Source: Bacteroidota bacterium
GTDB taxonomy: Bacteria; Bacteroidota; Ignavibacteria; Ignavibacteriales; Ignavibacteriaceae
DNA length: 12,247 nucleotides
NCBI GenBank assembly: GCA_021796135.1
Contig: JAJYOQ010000084.1
Location: 1-12,247, forward strand
Reading direction: 5' to 3'
Positions 1 to 7,761 of this stretch are shown here, piece after piece; position 1 is the stretch's first letter, and each line of letters opens with the position of its first letter. Under the pieces are notes generated by a model that ran no database searches, was not told the origin of the DNA, and worked only from the letters and a program-made list of their open reading frames with translations. Made by a program: the position numbers and the translations under genes.

Positions 1-29
1 TATTAATCTAAAAATCCCGCAATCTTGTC

Positions 30-49
30 ATTCCTGCGAAAGCAGGAAT
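30..49. repeat. Perfect GAAA-loop hairpin, probable dispersed repeat
   Basis: The arms ATTCCTGC (30-37) and GCAGGAAT (42-49) pair perfectly over 8 bp and enclose a GAAA tetraloop, so the RNA would be a very stable GNRA hairpin. The surrounding text, GTCATTCCTGCGAAAGCAGG, is a word I recognise as a short intergenic palindrome dispersed in many copies in various bacterial genomes. Only one copy lies in this window, so repetitiveness is not shown here. No T-run follows it, so a simple intrinsic terminator for an upstream gene is less likely than a dispersed element. Confidence 0.6.
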
Positions 50-75
50 CCATACTTCTGCATCTTTTAAGCCAA

Positions 76-93
76 TTGTAATTTAGCTTACAA
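76..93. promoter_or_regulatory. Short inverted repeat upstream of the glucosidase gene
   Basis: TTGTAA (76-81) and TTACAA (88-93) form a perfect 6-bp inverted repeat around a 6-nt spacer, 50 bp before the glucosidase start. It has the size of a dimeric repressor operator, but no regulator is encoded beside it. In AT-rich DNA such a repeat can arise by chance. Confidence 0.25.
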
Positions 94-142
94 ATACTTA
101 ACCCTCTTTTCAAGATATTTGCAGTAATCTTTTGGAGAAAAA

Positions 143-2773
143 ATGATTGCTGAAAAGTTGAGACTTCTGGAAATTGAAAAAGGGAATTATTCGTACAGGA
201 AATGGGGACCGTATTTATCAGAACGGCAATGGGGAACTGTTAGAGAAGATTATTCTCCCGAAGGTGATGCATGGGATTATTTACCGCATGATTTAGCAAG
301 AAGTAAAGTTTACAGGTGGGGTGAAGACGGTATCGGCGGGATCAGCGATAATAGACAAATTATTTGCCTCTCTTTTTCATTTTGGAATCAGCACGACCCA
401 ATTTTAAAGGAAAGATATTTCGGACTTACCGGTAAAGAAGGGAATCATGGCGAGGATGTCAAAGAATATTTTTACTATCTCGATAATATCCCTTCACATT
501 CTTACATGAAAATGCTTTACAAGTATCCTCAAGCGGAATTCCCTTATAAGCAGCTAATTGAAGAAAACCGAAAACGCGGTAAACTGGATCCTGAATATGA
601 ATTAATAGATACGGGAATATTTGATGAAGATAATTACTTTGACATATTCCTTGAATATGCAAAAGCTGGCGCTGAAGATATATACATTAAAGCAACCATA
701 TTTAATCGTTCTGGTCAGGAGGCAGAATTAAATTTTATTCCGCAGGTATGGTTCAGGAATACATGGTCATGGGAACAAAATAGTTATATCCCTTCGATAC
801 AAAAAACAGGTGATAATTCCTTAAAGTTATCCCACAAAGGCATAGGGGATTATTATTTATTATCAAGAGATGACTCGCAGATACTTTTCTGCAATAATGA
901 AACCAACACCCGGAGATTATATAATTTAAATAATGACGGATTCTTCAAAGACGGGATTAATGATTATATAGTAAATGGAGAGCAAAAAGCCGTCAATAAT
1001 AATTCCGGGACAAAAGTTGCATTAAATTATAAAATTAATTTTCAGCCTCTTTCATCGAAGACGATAACACTCCGGTTCGTTTCGGGAAAAGTTATTACTG
1101 ATTTTACTAATCCATTCAAAGATGCAGATTCTGTTTTCAGCCAAAAGTTAAGCGAAGCAGATGAATTTTATAAAGAGCTTGATGAACAAATGACAAATGA
1201 AGACGAAAAAAATGTTCAGCGACAGGCGCTTGCCGGAATGTTATGGTCAAAGCAATTTTATTATTATGACGTCAGGTATTGGCTTAACGGAGATCCCGCA
1301 ATGCCTCCGCCTCCGCAGGAAAGGTTAGCCGGGAGAAATAGAGAATGGACGCATCTGAATAATGCGGATGTAATTTCTATGCCCGATAAATGGGAATATC
1401 CCTGGTATGCTTCTTGGGATTTGGCATTTCATTGCATTCCGCTGTCGCTCATTGATCCGCAGTACGCAAAGCATCAGCTAAAATTATTAACACGCGAGTG
1501 GTACATGCATCCAAACGGGCAGCTGCCGGCTTATGAATGGAATTTTTCCGATGTCAATCCGCCTGTTCATGCCTGGGCAACCTGGCGTGTTTACAAAATT
1601 GATAAAAAAAGAAATAATAATATAGGCGACACTGCATTTCTTGAATCGGTATTCCATAAACTACTACTGAATTTTACATGGTGGATAAATAGAAAAGATG
1701 AAGACAACCGAAATATTTTTCAAGGAGGATTTCTCGGCTTAGATAATATCGGAGTATTCGATAGGAGTGCCAAGTTCCCAGACGGCGGTCATATTGAAGA
1801 AGCAGATGCTACGAGCTGGATGGCGATGTATTCGCTAAATCTTTTAAGAATTTCTTTAGAGCTTTCGAAAACTAATCCTGTTTATCAGGATGTGGCTACT
1901 AAATTTTTAGAACACTTTCTTTATATAGCAGCGGCAATGACAGACATTGCCGGAGAAGGCATTGATCTCTGGGACAATGAAGATGAATTCTTTTATGATG
2001 TTCTTCATACATCGGATGATAATAATATCAGACTTAAAGTCCGTTCGATGGTCGGGCTGATTCCGTTATTTGCGGTTGAAGTACTTGAGCCGGAGATAAT
2101 GATAACTTGTCCGGAATTTTCGAAACGTTTGGACTGGTTTTTGAGTTACCGTCCCGATCTAGCCAATCTGGTATCCAGATGGCAGGATGCCGGAATGAAG
2201 GAAACCCGTTTATTCTCATTACTACGCGGTCACCGGTTAAAGAAGATTTTGAAAAGGATGCTCGATGAGACTGAATTCCTTTCGGATTATGGAATTCGCG
2301 CTTTATCAAAATATCATGAAAATAATCCTTATAAATTCGTTATGAACGGGGAAGTATTCTCTGTTGATTATGAGCCCGCAGAATCAAAAACCGGAATGTT
2401 CGGCGGAAATTCAAATTGGCGCGGACCAATTTGGTTTCCTGCTAATTTTCTAATCATAGAGTCACTTCAGCGTTTTCATCATTATTACGGCGATGATTTT
2501 AAAGTTGAATATCCTACCGGTTCAAACAAATTTCTTACGCTTAAAGAAATTGCAGTTGAGCTCACAGAGAGATTAAAAAAGATATTTTTAAAAGATGAGA
2601 ATGGTATGCGTCCCGCTTTCGGAAGCAATAAAAAATTTCAAACCGATCCTCATTTTAAAGATTACATTTTATTTAATGAATACTTTAACGGAGATAACGG
2701 GAAAGGGTTAGGTGCATCGCATCAGACCGGCTGGACGGGTTTAATCGCGAAGCTGCTTCAAACAAGAACTTAA
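143..2773 (+). CDS. GH63-type glucosidase, cytoplasmic
   Basis: This 876-residue protein matches the long bacterial glucosidase group of glycoside hydrolase family 63 (clan GH-G, (alpha/alpha)6 barrel), which release glucose from alpha-glucosides. The N-terminus shows the typical WGPYLSERQWGTVREDYS stretch (about residues 21-38) followed by HDLARS and YRWGEDGIGG, and no signal peptide, so it should be cytoplasmic. The C-terminal half carries YASWDLAFH with Asp426, HIEEADATSWM (550-560), and EPAE (Glu744/Glu747) before a GGNSNWRGPIWFP block (754-766). Asp426 and one of these glutamates are the likely acid/base pair, by analogy with the family. The length is full and no frameshift is seen. The start is fixed by GGAG at 134-137, five bases before ATG. 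The stop is 26 bp before a glucose-dehydrogenase-like gene, indicating an operon. The exact substrate (trehalose-like, kojibiose-like or glucosylglycerate-like) cannot be read from sequence. Confidence 0.88.
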   Translation: MIAEKLRLLEIEKGNYSYRKWGPYLSERQWGTVREDYSPEGDAWDYLPHDLARSKVYRWGEDGIGGISDNRQIICLSFSFWNQHDPILKERYFGLTGKEGNHGEDVKEYFYYLDNIPSHSYMKMLYKYPQAEFPYKQLIEENRKRGKLDPEYELIDTGIFDEDNYFDIFLEYAKAGAEDIYIKATIFNRSGQEAELNFIPQVWFRNTWSWEQNSYIPSIQKTGDNSLKLSHKGIGDYYLLSRDDSQILFCNNETNTRRLYNLNNDGFFKDGINDYIVNGEQKAVNNNSGTKVALNYKINFQPLSSKTITLRFVSGKVITDFTNPFKDADSVFSQKLSEADEFYKELDEQMTNEDEKNVQRQALAGMLWSKQFYYYDVRYWLNGDPAMPPPPQERLAGRNREWTHLNNADVISMPDKWEYPWYASWDLAFHCIPLSLIDPQYAKHQLKLLTREWYMHPNGQLPAYEWNFSDVNPPVHAWATWRVYKIDKKRNNNIGDTAFLESVFHKLLLNFTWWINRKDEDNRNIFQGGFLGLDNIGVFDRSAKFPDGGHIEEADATSWMAMYSLNLLRISLELSKTNPVYQDVATKFLEHFLYIAAAMTDIAGEGIDLWDNEDEFFYDVLHTSDDNNIRLKVRSMVGLIPLFAVEVLEPEIMITCPEFSKRLDWFLSYRPDLANLVSRWQDAGMKETRLFSLLRGHRLKKILKRMLDETEFLSDYGIRALSKYHENNPYKFVMNGEVFSVDYEPAESKTGMFGGNSNWRGPIWFPANFLIIESLQRFHHYYGDDFKVEYPTGSNKFLTLKEIAVELTERLKKIFLKDENGMRPAFGSNKKFQTDPHFKDYILFNEYFNGDNGKGLGASHQTGWTGLIAKLLQTRT

Positions 2774-2799
2774 TTTATTAACAAATTATCGGAGAAAAA

Positions 2800-3654
2800 A
2801 TGGAACAAACAAAAGAAAATTTACCGGAAATTGTAATGCCTCAACCGGATGCAATAAGAATATTAGCAGGTCAAAAAGCGCTTGTAACCGGTGCAAATTC
2901 CGGAATAGGCGAAGGTATAGCAATCGAGCTTGGAAAAGCCGGCTGCGATGTTGTGGTCAACTATGTTACTAATCCTGATGAAGCAAATGCCGTAGTTGAG
3001 AAGATTAAAAAATACGGGGTCAAAGCTGTTGCAATTAAAGCTGATGTCAGCAAGGAAGATGAAGTAATTGCAATGTTTGAGGAAATGTACAGACAATTCG
3101 GAACCATCGACATACTTATTAATAATGCCGGAATGCAGCAGGATTCACCTTTTGACCAAATGTCTATAGATAAGTGGAATAAAGTAATTAGTGTGAACCT
3201 TACCGGTCAATTTTTATGTGCCCGGGAAGCAGTCAAAGAATTTAAAAAGCGGGGAGTAAAAAAAGAAATCTCATGCGCAGCCGGCAAGATTATACATATA
3301 AGTTCGGTACATGAGGTAATTCCGTGGGCAGGGCACGTAAATTATGCTTCTTCTAAAGGCGGAATTATGATGCTGATGAAGAGCATTGCACAGGAAGTTG
3401 CTCCATATAGAATTAGAGTTAACAGCATTTGTCCGGGAGCTATCAGAACTCCGATTAATACGTCCGCCTGGGATACGCCCGAAGCTTATAAAAAATTGAT
3501 GGAACTTGTACCTTACGGTAGAATCGGTGAAGTAGAAGATATCGGCAGAGCTGCGGTATGGCTTGCATCAGACCATGCAGATTATATTACCGGTACGAGT
3601 ATATTCATAGACGGAGGAATGACACTGTATCCCGGATTTGCAACAGGAGGCTGA
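2800..3654 (+). CDS. SDR oxidoreductase, glucose 1-dehydrogenase-like
   Basis: A classical short-chain dehydrogenase of 284 residues. The Rossmann cofactor motif TGANSGIG lies at 30-37 and NNAG at 108-111. The catalytic set is Asn133 (SVNLTG), Ser169, Tyr182 and Lys186. The ISSVHEVIPW segment, the PGAIRTPIN loop (212-220) and the DGGMTLYP-F-x-x-GG ending closely resemble Bacillus glucose 1-dehydrogenases, which oxidise beta-D-glucose to gluconolactone with NAD(P)+. The protein has an N-terminal extension of about 20 residues and a short insertion before the Ser, compared with the usual 261-residue enzyme. The ribosome site GGAG (2791-2794) with an A-only spacer copies the site of the preceding glucosidase, and only 26 bp separate the two genes, so they are probably cotranscribed. 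SDR substrate calls from motifs are fallible; another sugar or sugar alcohol remains possible. Confidence 0.85.
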   Translation: MEQTKENLPEIVMPQPDAIRILAGQKALVTGANSGIGEGIAIELGKAGCDVVVNYVTNPDEANAVVEKIKKYGVKAVAIKADVSKEDEVIAMFEEMYRQFGTIDILINNAGMQQDSPFDQMSIDKWNKVISVNLTGQFLCAREAVKEFKKRGVKKEISCAAGKIIHISSVHEVIPWAGHVNYASSKGGIMMLMKSIAQEVAPYRIRVNSICPGAIRTPINTSAWDTPEAYKKLMELVPYGRIGEVEDIGRAAVWLASDHADYITGTSIFIDGGMTLYPGFATGG

Positions 3655-3686
3655 TTAAATTATTCTTTCAAAAGTTAATAATTAAT

Positions 3687-3707
3687 AATTTTCCGGTGAA
3701 AATTTTT
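3687..3707 (+). terminator. Weak AU-rich terminator-like hairpin
   Basis: AATTTTC (3687-3693) pairs with GAAAATT (3698-3704) around a CGGT loop and runs straight into a short T-run, 33 bp after the dehydrogenase stop. It could end the glucosidase-dehydrogenase transcript. The stem has a single G-C pair, so it would be weak. Confidence 0.35.
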
Positions 3708-3798
3708 CCCTATTAAACTATTATATGTCAAAAATTGTTTAATAATAAGTTCATATTTTATATTTTTACCTACTAATTTTTGAAAATTAAAGTATTTT

Positions 3799-4893
3799 AT
3801 GACTCAGAGTCCTAAAAAAAATAGAATAATCTTTATAGATCTAATGAGAGCATTTGCAGTTTTGCAAATGGTGCAGGGACATACTGTTGATGCTCTTCTA
3901 TCTAATAATTATAGGGATATGAATTCCCCGATTTTTGCTCTTTGGTTTTTTATGAGAGGAATGACCGCTCCGATATTCATGTTTACATCCGGAACGGTTT
4001 TTATTTATCTTTTCAAACTTGTTGATGAACCATTTGCTGCAAACCCTCGTGTTAAAAAAGGAATTAAAAGATTTTTTCTTTTACTTTTTTTAGGATATCT
4101 TCTGAGGTATCCTACGCCTACCATCATTGATTTCTCAAATATAACAAAAGAGCAGTGGCAGGTATTTTTCGCTGTAGATGTGCTTCATCTTATTGCTTTT
4201 GGTATTCTGTTCTTAATTCTATGTTCTTATATAATCGAAAGATTTAAGTTAAATGATTATCTGGTTTTTTCGATTGCAAGTCTGATTTTCTTCGGACTTT
4301 ATCCTCATTTAAGCGGCATAGACTGGCTGAAAATTTTTCCTGCTCCGATTGCGGGTTACTTTTATACCGGCAGCGGATCAAACTTTCCTTTATTCCCGTG
4401 GGCTGGTTATGTAATAGCAGGAGGAGTGCTTGGCAGCTACTTAGCAAAAAATCCTTTGGTATTTAAAACCCCCCGGCTTAGTATAAAACTTGCGGCAATC
4501 GGTGTTATTTTAATAATTGTATCTTTTATCGGGAATCAATTAGAAATTCTTGTTTATCATGCAAGCAATTTCTGGACTACGAGTCCGAATTTAATTTTCT
4601 ATAGATTGGGCATAGTTCTTTTATTAAATTCGATTGTTTCATTTATTACACTTAAATTAGATTCCATTCCTAGAATATTTATTTTGATCGGAAGAAACAC
4701 ATTACTGATTTATATTGTTCACTTAGTTATTTTATACGGAAGCGCCTGGAATCCCGGTTTAATTTCGGTGTTTGACAAAAATCTAAATGTCTGGAATACA
4801 ATAGAAACAGCTTTATTGATGATTTTGACAATGACTTTAATGGTAATAGTCATTCATTATTTTAAAATCAGAAATAAAGAAGTTGTTGCATAA
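3799..4893 (+). CDS. Polytopic membrane acyltransferase, DUF1624/HGSNAT-like
   Basis: This 364-residue, strongly hydrophobic protein has about ten predicted membrane segments. The N-terminal pattern FIDLMRAFAVLQMVQGH, with Arg17 and His28 in the first membrane helix, a VDVLHLIAFG segment around His130, and a later FPLFPWAGY segment are typical of DUF1624 / heparan-alpha-glucosaminide N-acetyltransferase-like proteins, related to the acyltransferase-3 group. These enzymes move acyl groups from cytoplasmic acyl-CoA onto glycans or envelope components across the membrane. The acceptor here is unknown. The start has no visible Shine-Dalgarno. The gene stands 144 bp after the dehydrogenase and 40 bp before ruvB on the same strand, so it may be cotranscribed with ruvB. 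Its stop region (4886-4896) contains the word TTGCATAATAA discussed under the TetR entry. Confidence 0.75.
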   Translation: MTQSPKKNRIIFIDLMRAFAVLQMVQGHTVDALLSNNYRDMNSPIFALWFFMRGMTAPIFMFTSGTVFIYLFKLVDEPFAANPRVKKGIKRFFLLLFLGYLLRYPTPTIIDFSNITKEQWQVFFAVDVLHLIAFGILFLILCSYIIERFKLNDYLVFSIASLIFFGLYPHLSGIDWLKIFPAPIAGYFYTGSGSNFPLFPWAGYVIAGGVLGSYLAKNPLVFKTPRLSIKLAAIGVILIIVSFIGNQLEILVYHASNFWTTSPNLIFYRLGIVLLLNSIVSFITLKLDSIPRIFILIGRNTLLIYIVHLVILYGSAWNPGLISVFDKNLNVWNTIETALLMILTMTLMVIVIHYFKIRNKEVVA

Positions 4894-4933
4894 TAATTAA
4901 ATAATTTCCCGGTTATAAAATCTCTTAACTTTT

Positions 4934-5965
4934 ATGAGGAAATCTATTTCTACAAATCCGATAGTTGCCGAAGAAGAAAAGCAGTTTGAACAAACATTGC
5001 GCCCTTTGCGTTTAAATGATTTTGTCGGTCAGGCAAAAATAACGGATAATCTGAATGTCTTTATTTCGGCTGCGCATAAAAGGGAAGAGGCATTGGATCA
5101 TGTTCTTTTGACCGGACCTCCGGGATTAGGAAAAACTACGCTTGCCCATATTATTGCACATGAACTTGGTGTCAAATTAAAAATAACATCCGGACCGGTG
5201 CTGGAAAAGCCCGGAGATTTAGCCGGACTTCTCACTACGCTCGAAGAAAAATCCATTTTATTTATCGATGAAATTCACCGGCTTAGTCCTGTAGTAGAAG
5301 AATATTTATACTCAGCAATGGAAGATTATAAACTTGATATTATGATAGACAGCGGACCTAATGCGAGATCTGTGCAAATAAGTCTTCCTAAATATACGCT
5401 TGTCGGAGCCACTACAAGAGCAGGCATGCTGACATCTCCGCTCCGGGATCGATTCGGGATAAAATTCCGGCTCGACTATTATCAGGCAGAAACACTTAAC
5501 AGCATTGTTATCCGTTCGGCAAGTATTCTGGATCTTAAAATAAAAGAAGAAGCCGCCTATGAAATTGCAAAACGATCCCGCGGCACTCCGAGAATTGCCA
5601 ATCGTCTATTAAGGAGAACGCGCGATTTTGCCGATTTCGAAGATAAAAAAATTATAGATTTAGATATATCTAAAAAAGCATTAGATGCGCTTGAAGTCGA
5701 TGAATTCGGGCTTGATGAAATGGATAAAGATATAATTCTTGCAATCATTGAAAAATACAAAGGCGGTCCGGTCGGATTAGGGACATTAGCAGTTGCAGTT
5801 AATGAAGATCCCGGCACGATAGAAGAAGTATATGAACCTTTTTTAATTCAGCAAGGTTATATACAGCGCACTCCGCGCGGGCGCGAAGCTACAGAACTTG
5901 CCTACAAACGATTCGGAAAAAATAAGTTTCAGTCCGAAAAAACCGGATTCTTGTTTGATCAATAA
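4934..5965 (+). CDS. ruvB: Holliday junction branch-migration ATPase RuvB
   Basis: RuvB is the hexameric AAA+ motor that, with RuvA, drives branch migration of Holliday junctions during recombinational repair. The 343-residue protein is full length. The N-terminal LRP-x-x-L-x-DFVGQ motif lies at 22-33, Walker [10 protein letters not shown] at 61-69, Walker B LFIDE at 109-113, sensor 1 GATT at 158-161 and the arginine-finger segment PLRDRFG at 169-175. The sensor-2 region [13 protein letters not shown] follows, then the C-terminal winged helix with GPVGLGTLA and TPRGREAT. No ruvA or ruvC is in the window, which is common outside Proteobacteria. The start lacks a clear Shine-Dalgarno but fits the usual RuvB N-terminus, and no better upstream start is seen. 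The frame ends 108 bp before phnD. Confidence 0.98.
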   Translation: MRKSISTNPIVAEEEKQFEQTLRPLRLNDFVGQAKITDNLNVFISAAHKREEALDHVLLTGPPGLGKTTLAHIIAHELGVKLKITSGPVLEKPGDLAGLLTTLEEKSILFIDEIHRLSPVVEEYLYSAMEDYKLDIMIDSGPNARSVQISLPKYTLVGATTRAGMLTSPLRDRFGIKFRLDYYQAETLNSIVIRSASILDLKIKEEAAYEIAKRSRGTPRIANRLLRRTRDFADFEDKKIIDLDISKKALDALEVDEFGLDEMDKDIILAIIEKYKGGPVGLGTLAVAVNEDPGTIEEVYEPFLIQQGYIQRTPRGREATELAYKRFGKNKFQSEKTGFLFDQ

Positions 5966-6013
5966 TAATTCTGTTTGTTTCATATTAAATTAATAACTAA
6001 AATTTAACATACC

Positions 6014-6056
6014 TATTATGCAATTTGGTTGATATGCTAAAAATGATTTTGCATAT
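6014..6056. promoter_or_regulatory. Candidate operator/promoter region of the phn-pst operon
   Basis: Two signals lie in the 108-bp gap before phnD. First, ATATGC (6032-6037) and GCATAT (6051-6056) end an interrupted palindrome of the form ATATGC-N-AAA-N5-TTT-N-GCATAT, the right size for a dimeric repressor. Second, TATTATGCAAT (6014-6024) recurs exactly, in reverse orientation, upstream of the tetR gene (10253-10263); its TATTAT could also be read as a -10 element. The palindrome ends 17 bp before the phnD start. A regulator acting here would plausibly be the TetR protein encoded at the far end of the operon, but that is inference. No Pho box is recognisable. Confidence 0.4.
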
Positions 6057-6073
6057 TTGTTGAAGGAAAAAAT

Positions 6074-7000
6074 ATGAAGTTATTTAAATATTTTATTTAT
6101 CTGCTGCCCTTGCTTGCGTTTATAATTGTAGTTACTACAAGGCAATTAAACGAAGGTGCTCTGGGATCAAAAAATAACCCTATTAAAATATATTTTACGC
6201 CTTCAATTGATGCGAGCAGAATCTCTTTTAATGCCGTAGCTTTAACTGATTATTTACATAAGAAAACCGGCTGGTATTTTACTACTGCGGTTCCTGCAAG
6301 CTATATCGCTGTTGTCGAAGCTTTCGGAACAGATAAATGCGATATTGCAGCTATTAATACTTTTTCATATTTAATGGCAAACGCTAAATACGGTGCGGAA
6401 GCTAAGCTTAGAGTAGTGCGTGAAGGGAACCAGACTACTTACTGCGGTCAAATAATTACAAGGTACGATTCGGGTATAAATAATTTATCCGACTTAAACG
6501 GAAAAACCATTGCTTACGTTGATCCTTCCTCCACATCGGGATATTTATTGCCGAAAGCACTTTTGGAAAGTCACGGAATTAAACCGAGCGAGACTGTATT
6601 TGCCATGAGGCATGACAATGTAGTTACTATGGTTTATCAAAGACAGGTAGATGCCGGCGCTACCTATTATTCGCCTCCCGATTCAATAACCGGTGAAGTC
6701 ATGGACGCACGGGGACGTGTGCTAAAACAATTTCCCGATGTAGTTAAAAAAGTTAAGATCATTGCTTTTACTAAAGATATCCCTAATGATCCGTGGGTAT
6801 TTAGAAAAAATATGGATGAAAAAATGAAAGATATTCTTATTCAGGCAATTCTTGATTTCCAGGCAACTAAATTGGGCAAGAAAACTTTATTTGATCTTTA
6901 TGATATAACAGGATTAATTCGAACTACAGACAGTGATTATAATGGTATAAGAGAATTATTGCAACAGCAGCATATTTCATTTGAAAAGTTGGTTAAGTAA
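6074..7000 (+). CDS. phnD: Phosphate/phosphite/phosphonate ABC substrate-binding protein
   Basis: A 308-residue periplasmic-binding-protein-2 fold protein of the PhnD/PtxB family, which captures phosphorus oxyanions outside the membrane. Residues about 5-22 form one hydrophobic segment without a lipobox cysteine, so it is either cleaved by signal peptidase I or stays as a membrane anchor. The family's ligand-binding loop appears as YVDPSSTSGYLLP, followed by a conserved-looking MRHDNVV and a VDAGATYYSPPD segment. The residues that separate phosphate, phosphite and phosphonate ligands cannot be assigned with confidence. GAAGGA (6062-6067), six bases before ATG, supports the start. The stop codon overlaps the phnC start by one base (TAATG), so the two are translationally coupled. 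Confidence 0.88.
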   Translation: MKLFKYFIYLLPLLAFIIVVTTRQLNEGALGSKNNPIKIYFTPSIDASRISFNAVALTDYLHKKTGWYFTTAVPASYIAVVEAFGTDKCDIAAINTFSYLMANAKYGAEAKLRVVREGNQTTYCGQIITRYDSGINNLSDLNGKTIAYVDPSSTSGYLLPKALLESHGIKPSETVFAMRHDNVVTMVYQRQVDAGATYYSPPDSITGEVMDARGRVLKQFPDVVKKVKIIAFTKDIPNDPWVFRKNMDEKMKDILIQAILDFQATKLGKKTLFDLYDITGLIRTTDSDYNGIRELLQQQHISFEKLVK

Positions 7001-7761
7001 TGCTATTAGAAATAAAAAACCTGCACAAAATATATGACAATGGCACTCATGCCCTAAAAGGAGTTAGTCTTCATGTTAATGAAGGCGAGTTTCTTGTTAT
7101 TATAGGGTTAAGCGGTTCGGGGAAATCTACATTGCTTAGATGCATAAACCGGCTGATTGAACCTACTTCAGGTACAATTAAATTTTTTGATAAAGAAATA
7201 ACTCACGTTAAAGGTGAGGAGTTAAGAAAATTAAAATCACAAATCGGTATGGTCTTTCAGCAATTTAATTTGATTAAAAGAAGATCCGTACTTTCAAATG
7301 TGATTAATGGAAAACTTGGAAAACTCAGCACTTTCGATACACTGATTGAAAGATATTCGGATGAAGTTTACAAAGAAGCTTACAGCTGTCTGGATATTGT
7401 CGGTATAAGCGATAAAGCTAAAATTAGAGCAGATTCTTTAAGCGGCGGACAGCAGCAGCGCGTTGCGATTGCCCGAAGTTTAATGCAGAATCCAAAATTG
7501 CTTTTGGCTGACGAACCGGTAGCTTCATTGGATCCGGCAACATCTAACTCTATAATGCAATATTTTGAAAAAGTAAATAAAGAATTCGGCACGACAGTTA
7601 TTTGCAATCTTCACTTTTTAAGTTTGGTAAGAAGATATGCAACCAGGGTAATTGCATTAAAAGCAGGCGAAATCATTTATGAAGGTTTGCCTTCTGCCAT
7701 TGATGAGACATGGTTCAAGACTATATACGGAGATGAAGCTGAAGAGGTAGAAATAAGATGA
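7000..7761 (+). CDS. phnC: PhnC-type ABC transporter ATPase
   Basis: The nucleotide-binding subunit (253 residues) of the PhnDCE importer. Walker A GLSGSGKST is at 36-44, the Q-loop glutamine at 87 (VFQQFNL), the ABC signature LSGGQQQR at 147-154, Walker B ending in LLLADEP with catalytic Glu172, the D-loop SLDP at 176-179 and the H-loop histidine at 205. Features that favour PhnC over other ATPases are the FNLIKRRSVLSNVINGKLG segment and the ICNLHFLSLVRRYATRVIAL segment. The start overlaps the phnD stop and the stop shares ATGA with phnE, so the three genes are one coupled operon. The ATPase should power import through the PhnE dimer. Confidence 0.93.
   Translation: MLLEIKNLHKIYDNGTHALKGVSLHVNEGEFLVIIGLSGSGKSTLLRCINRLIEPTSGTIKFFDKEITHVKGEELRKLKSQIGMVFQQFNLIKRRSVLSNVINGKLGKLSTFDTLIERYSDEVYKEAYSCLDIVGISDKAKIRADSLSGGQQQRVAIARSLMQNPKLLLADEPVASLDPATSNSIMQYFEKVNKEFGTTVICNLHFLSLVRRYATRVIALKAGEIIYEGLPSAIDETWFKTIYGDEAEEVEIR

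Noticed and set aside
5557..5817. Antisense open frame inside ruvB, rich in Ser
   Set aside because: It is a mirror of the conserved RuvB C-terminal coding sequence, with no ribosome site or family resemblance. Similar antisense or out-of-frame stretches inside the glucosidase, acyltransferase, phnC, phnE and ilvB genes were dismissed for the same reason.
5966..6073. Pho box upstream of phnD
   Set aside because: There is a CTGTTT at 5971-5976 but no pair of CTGTCA-like repeats at 11-bp spacing, so a PhoB-type site is not supported.
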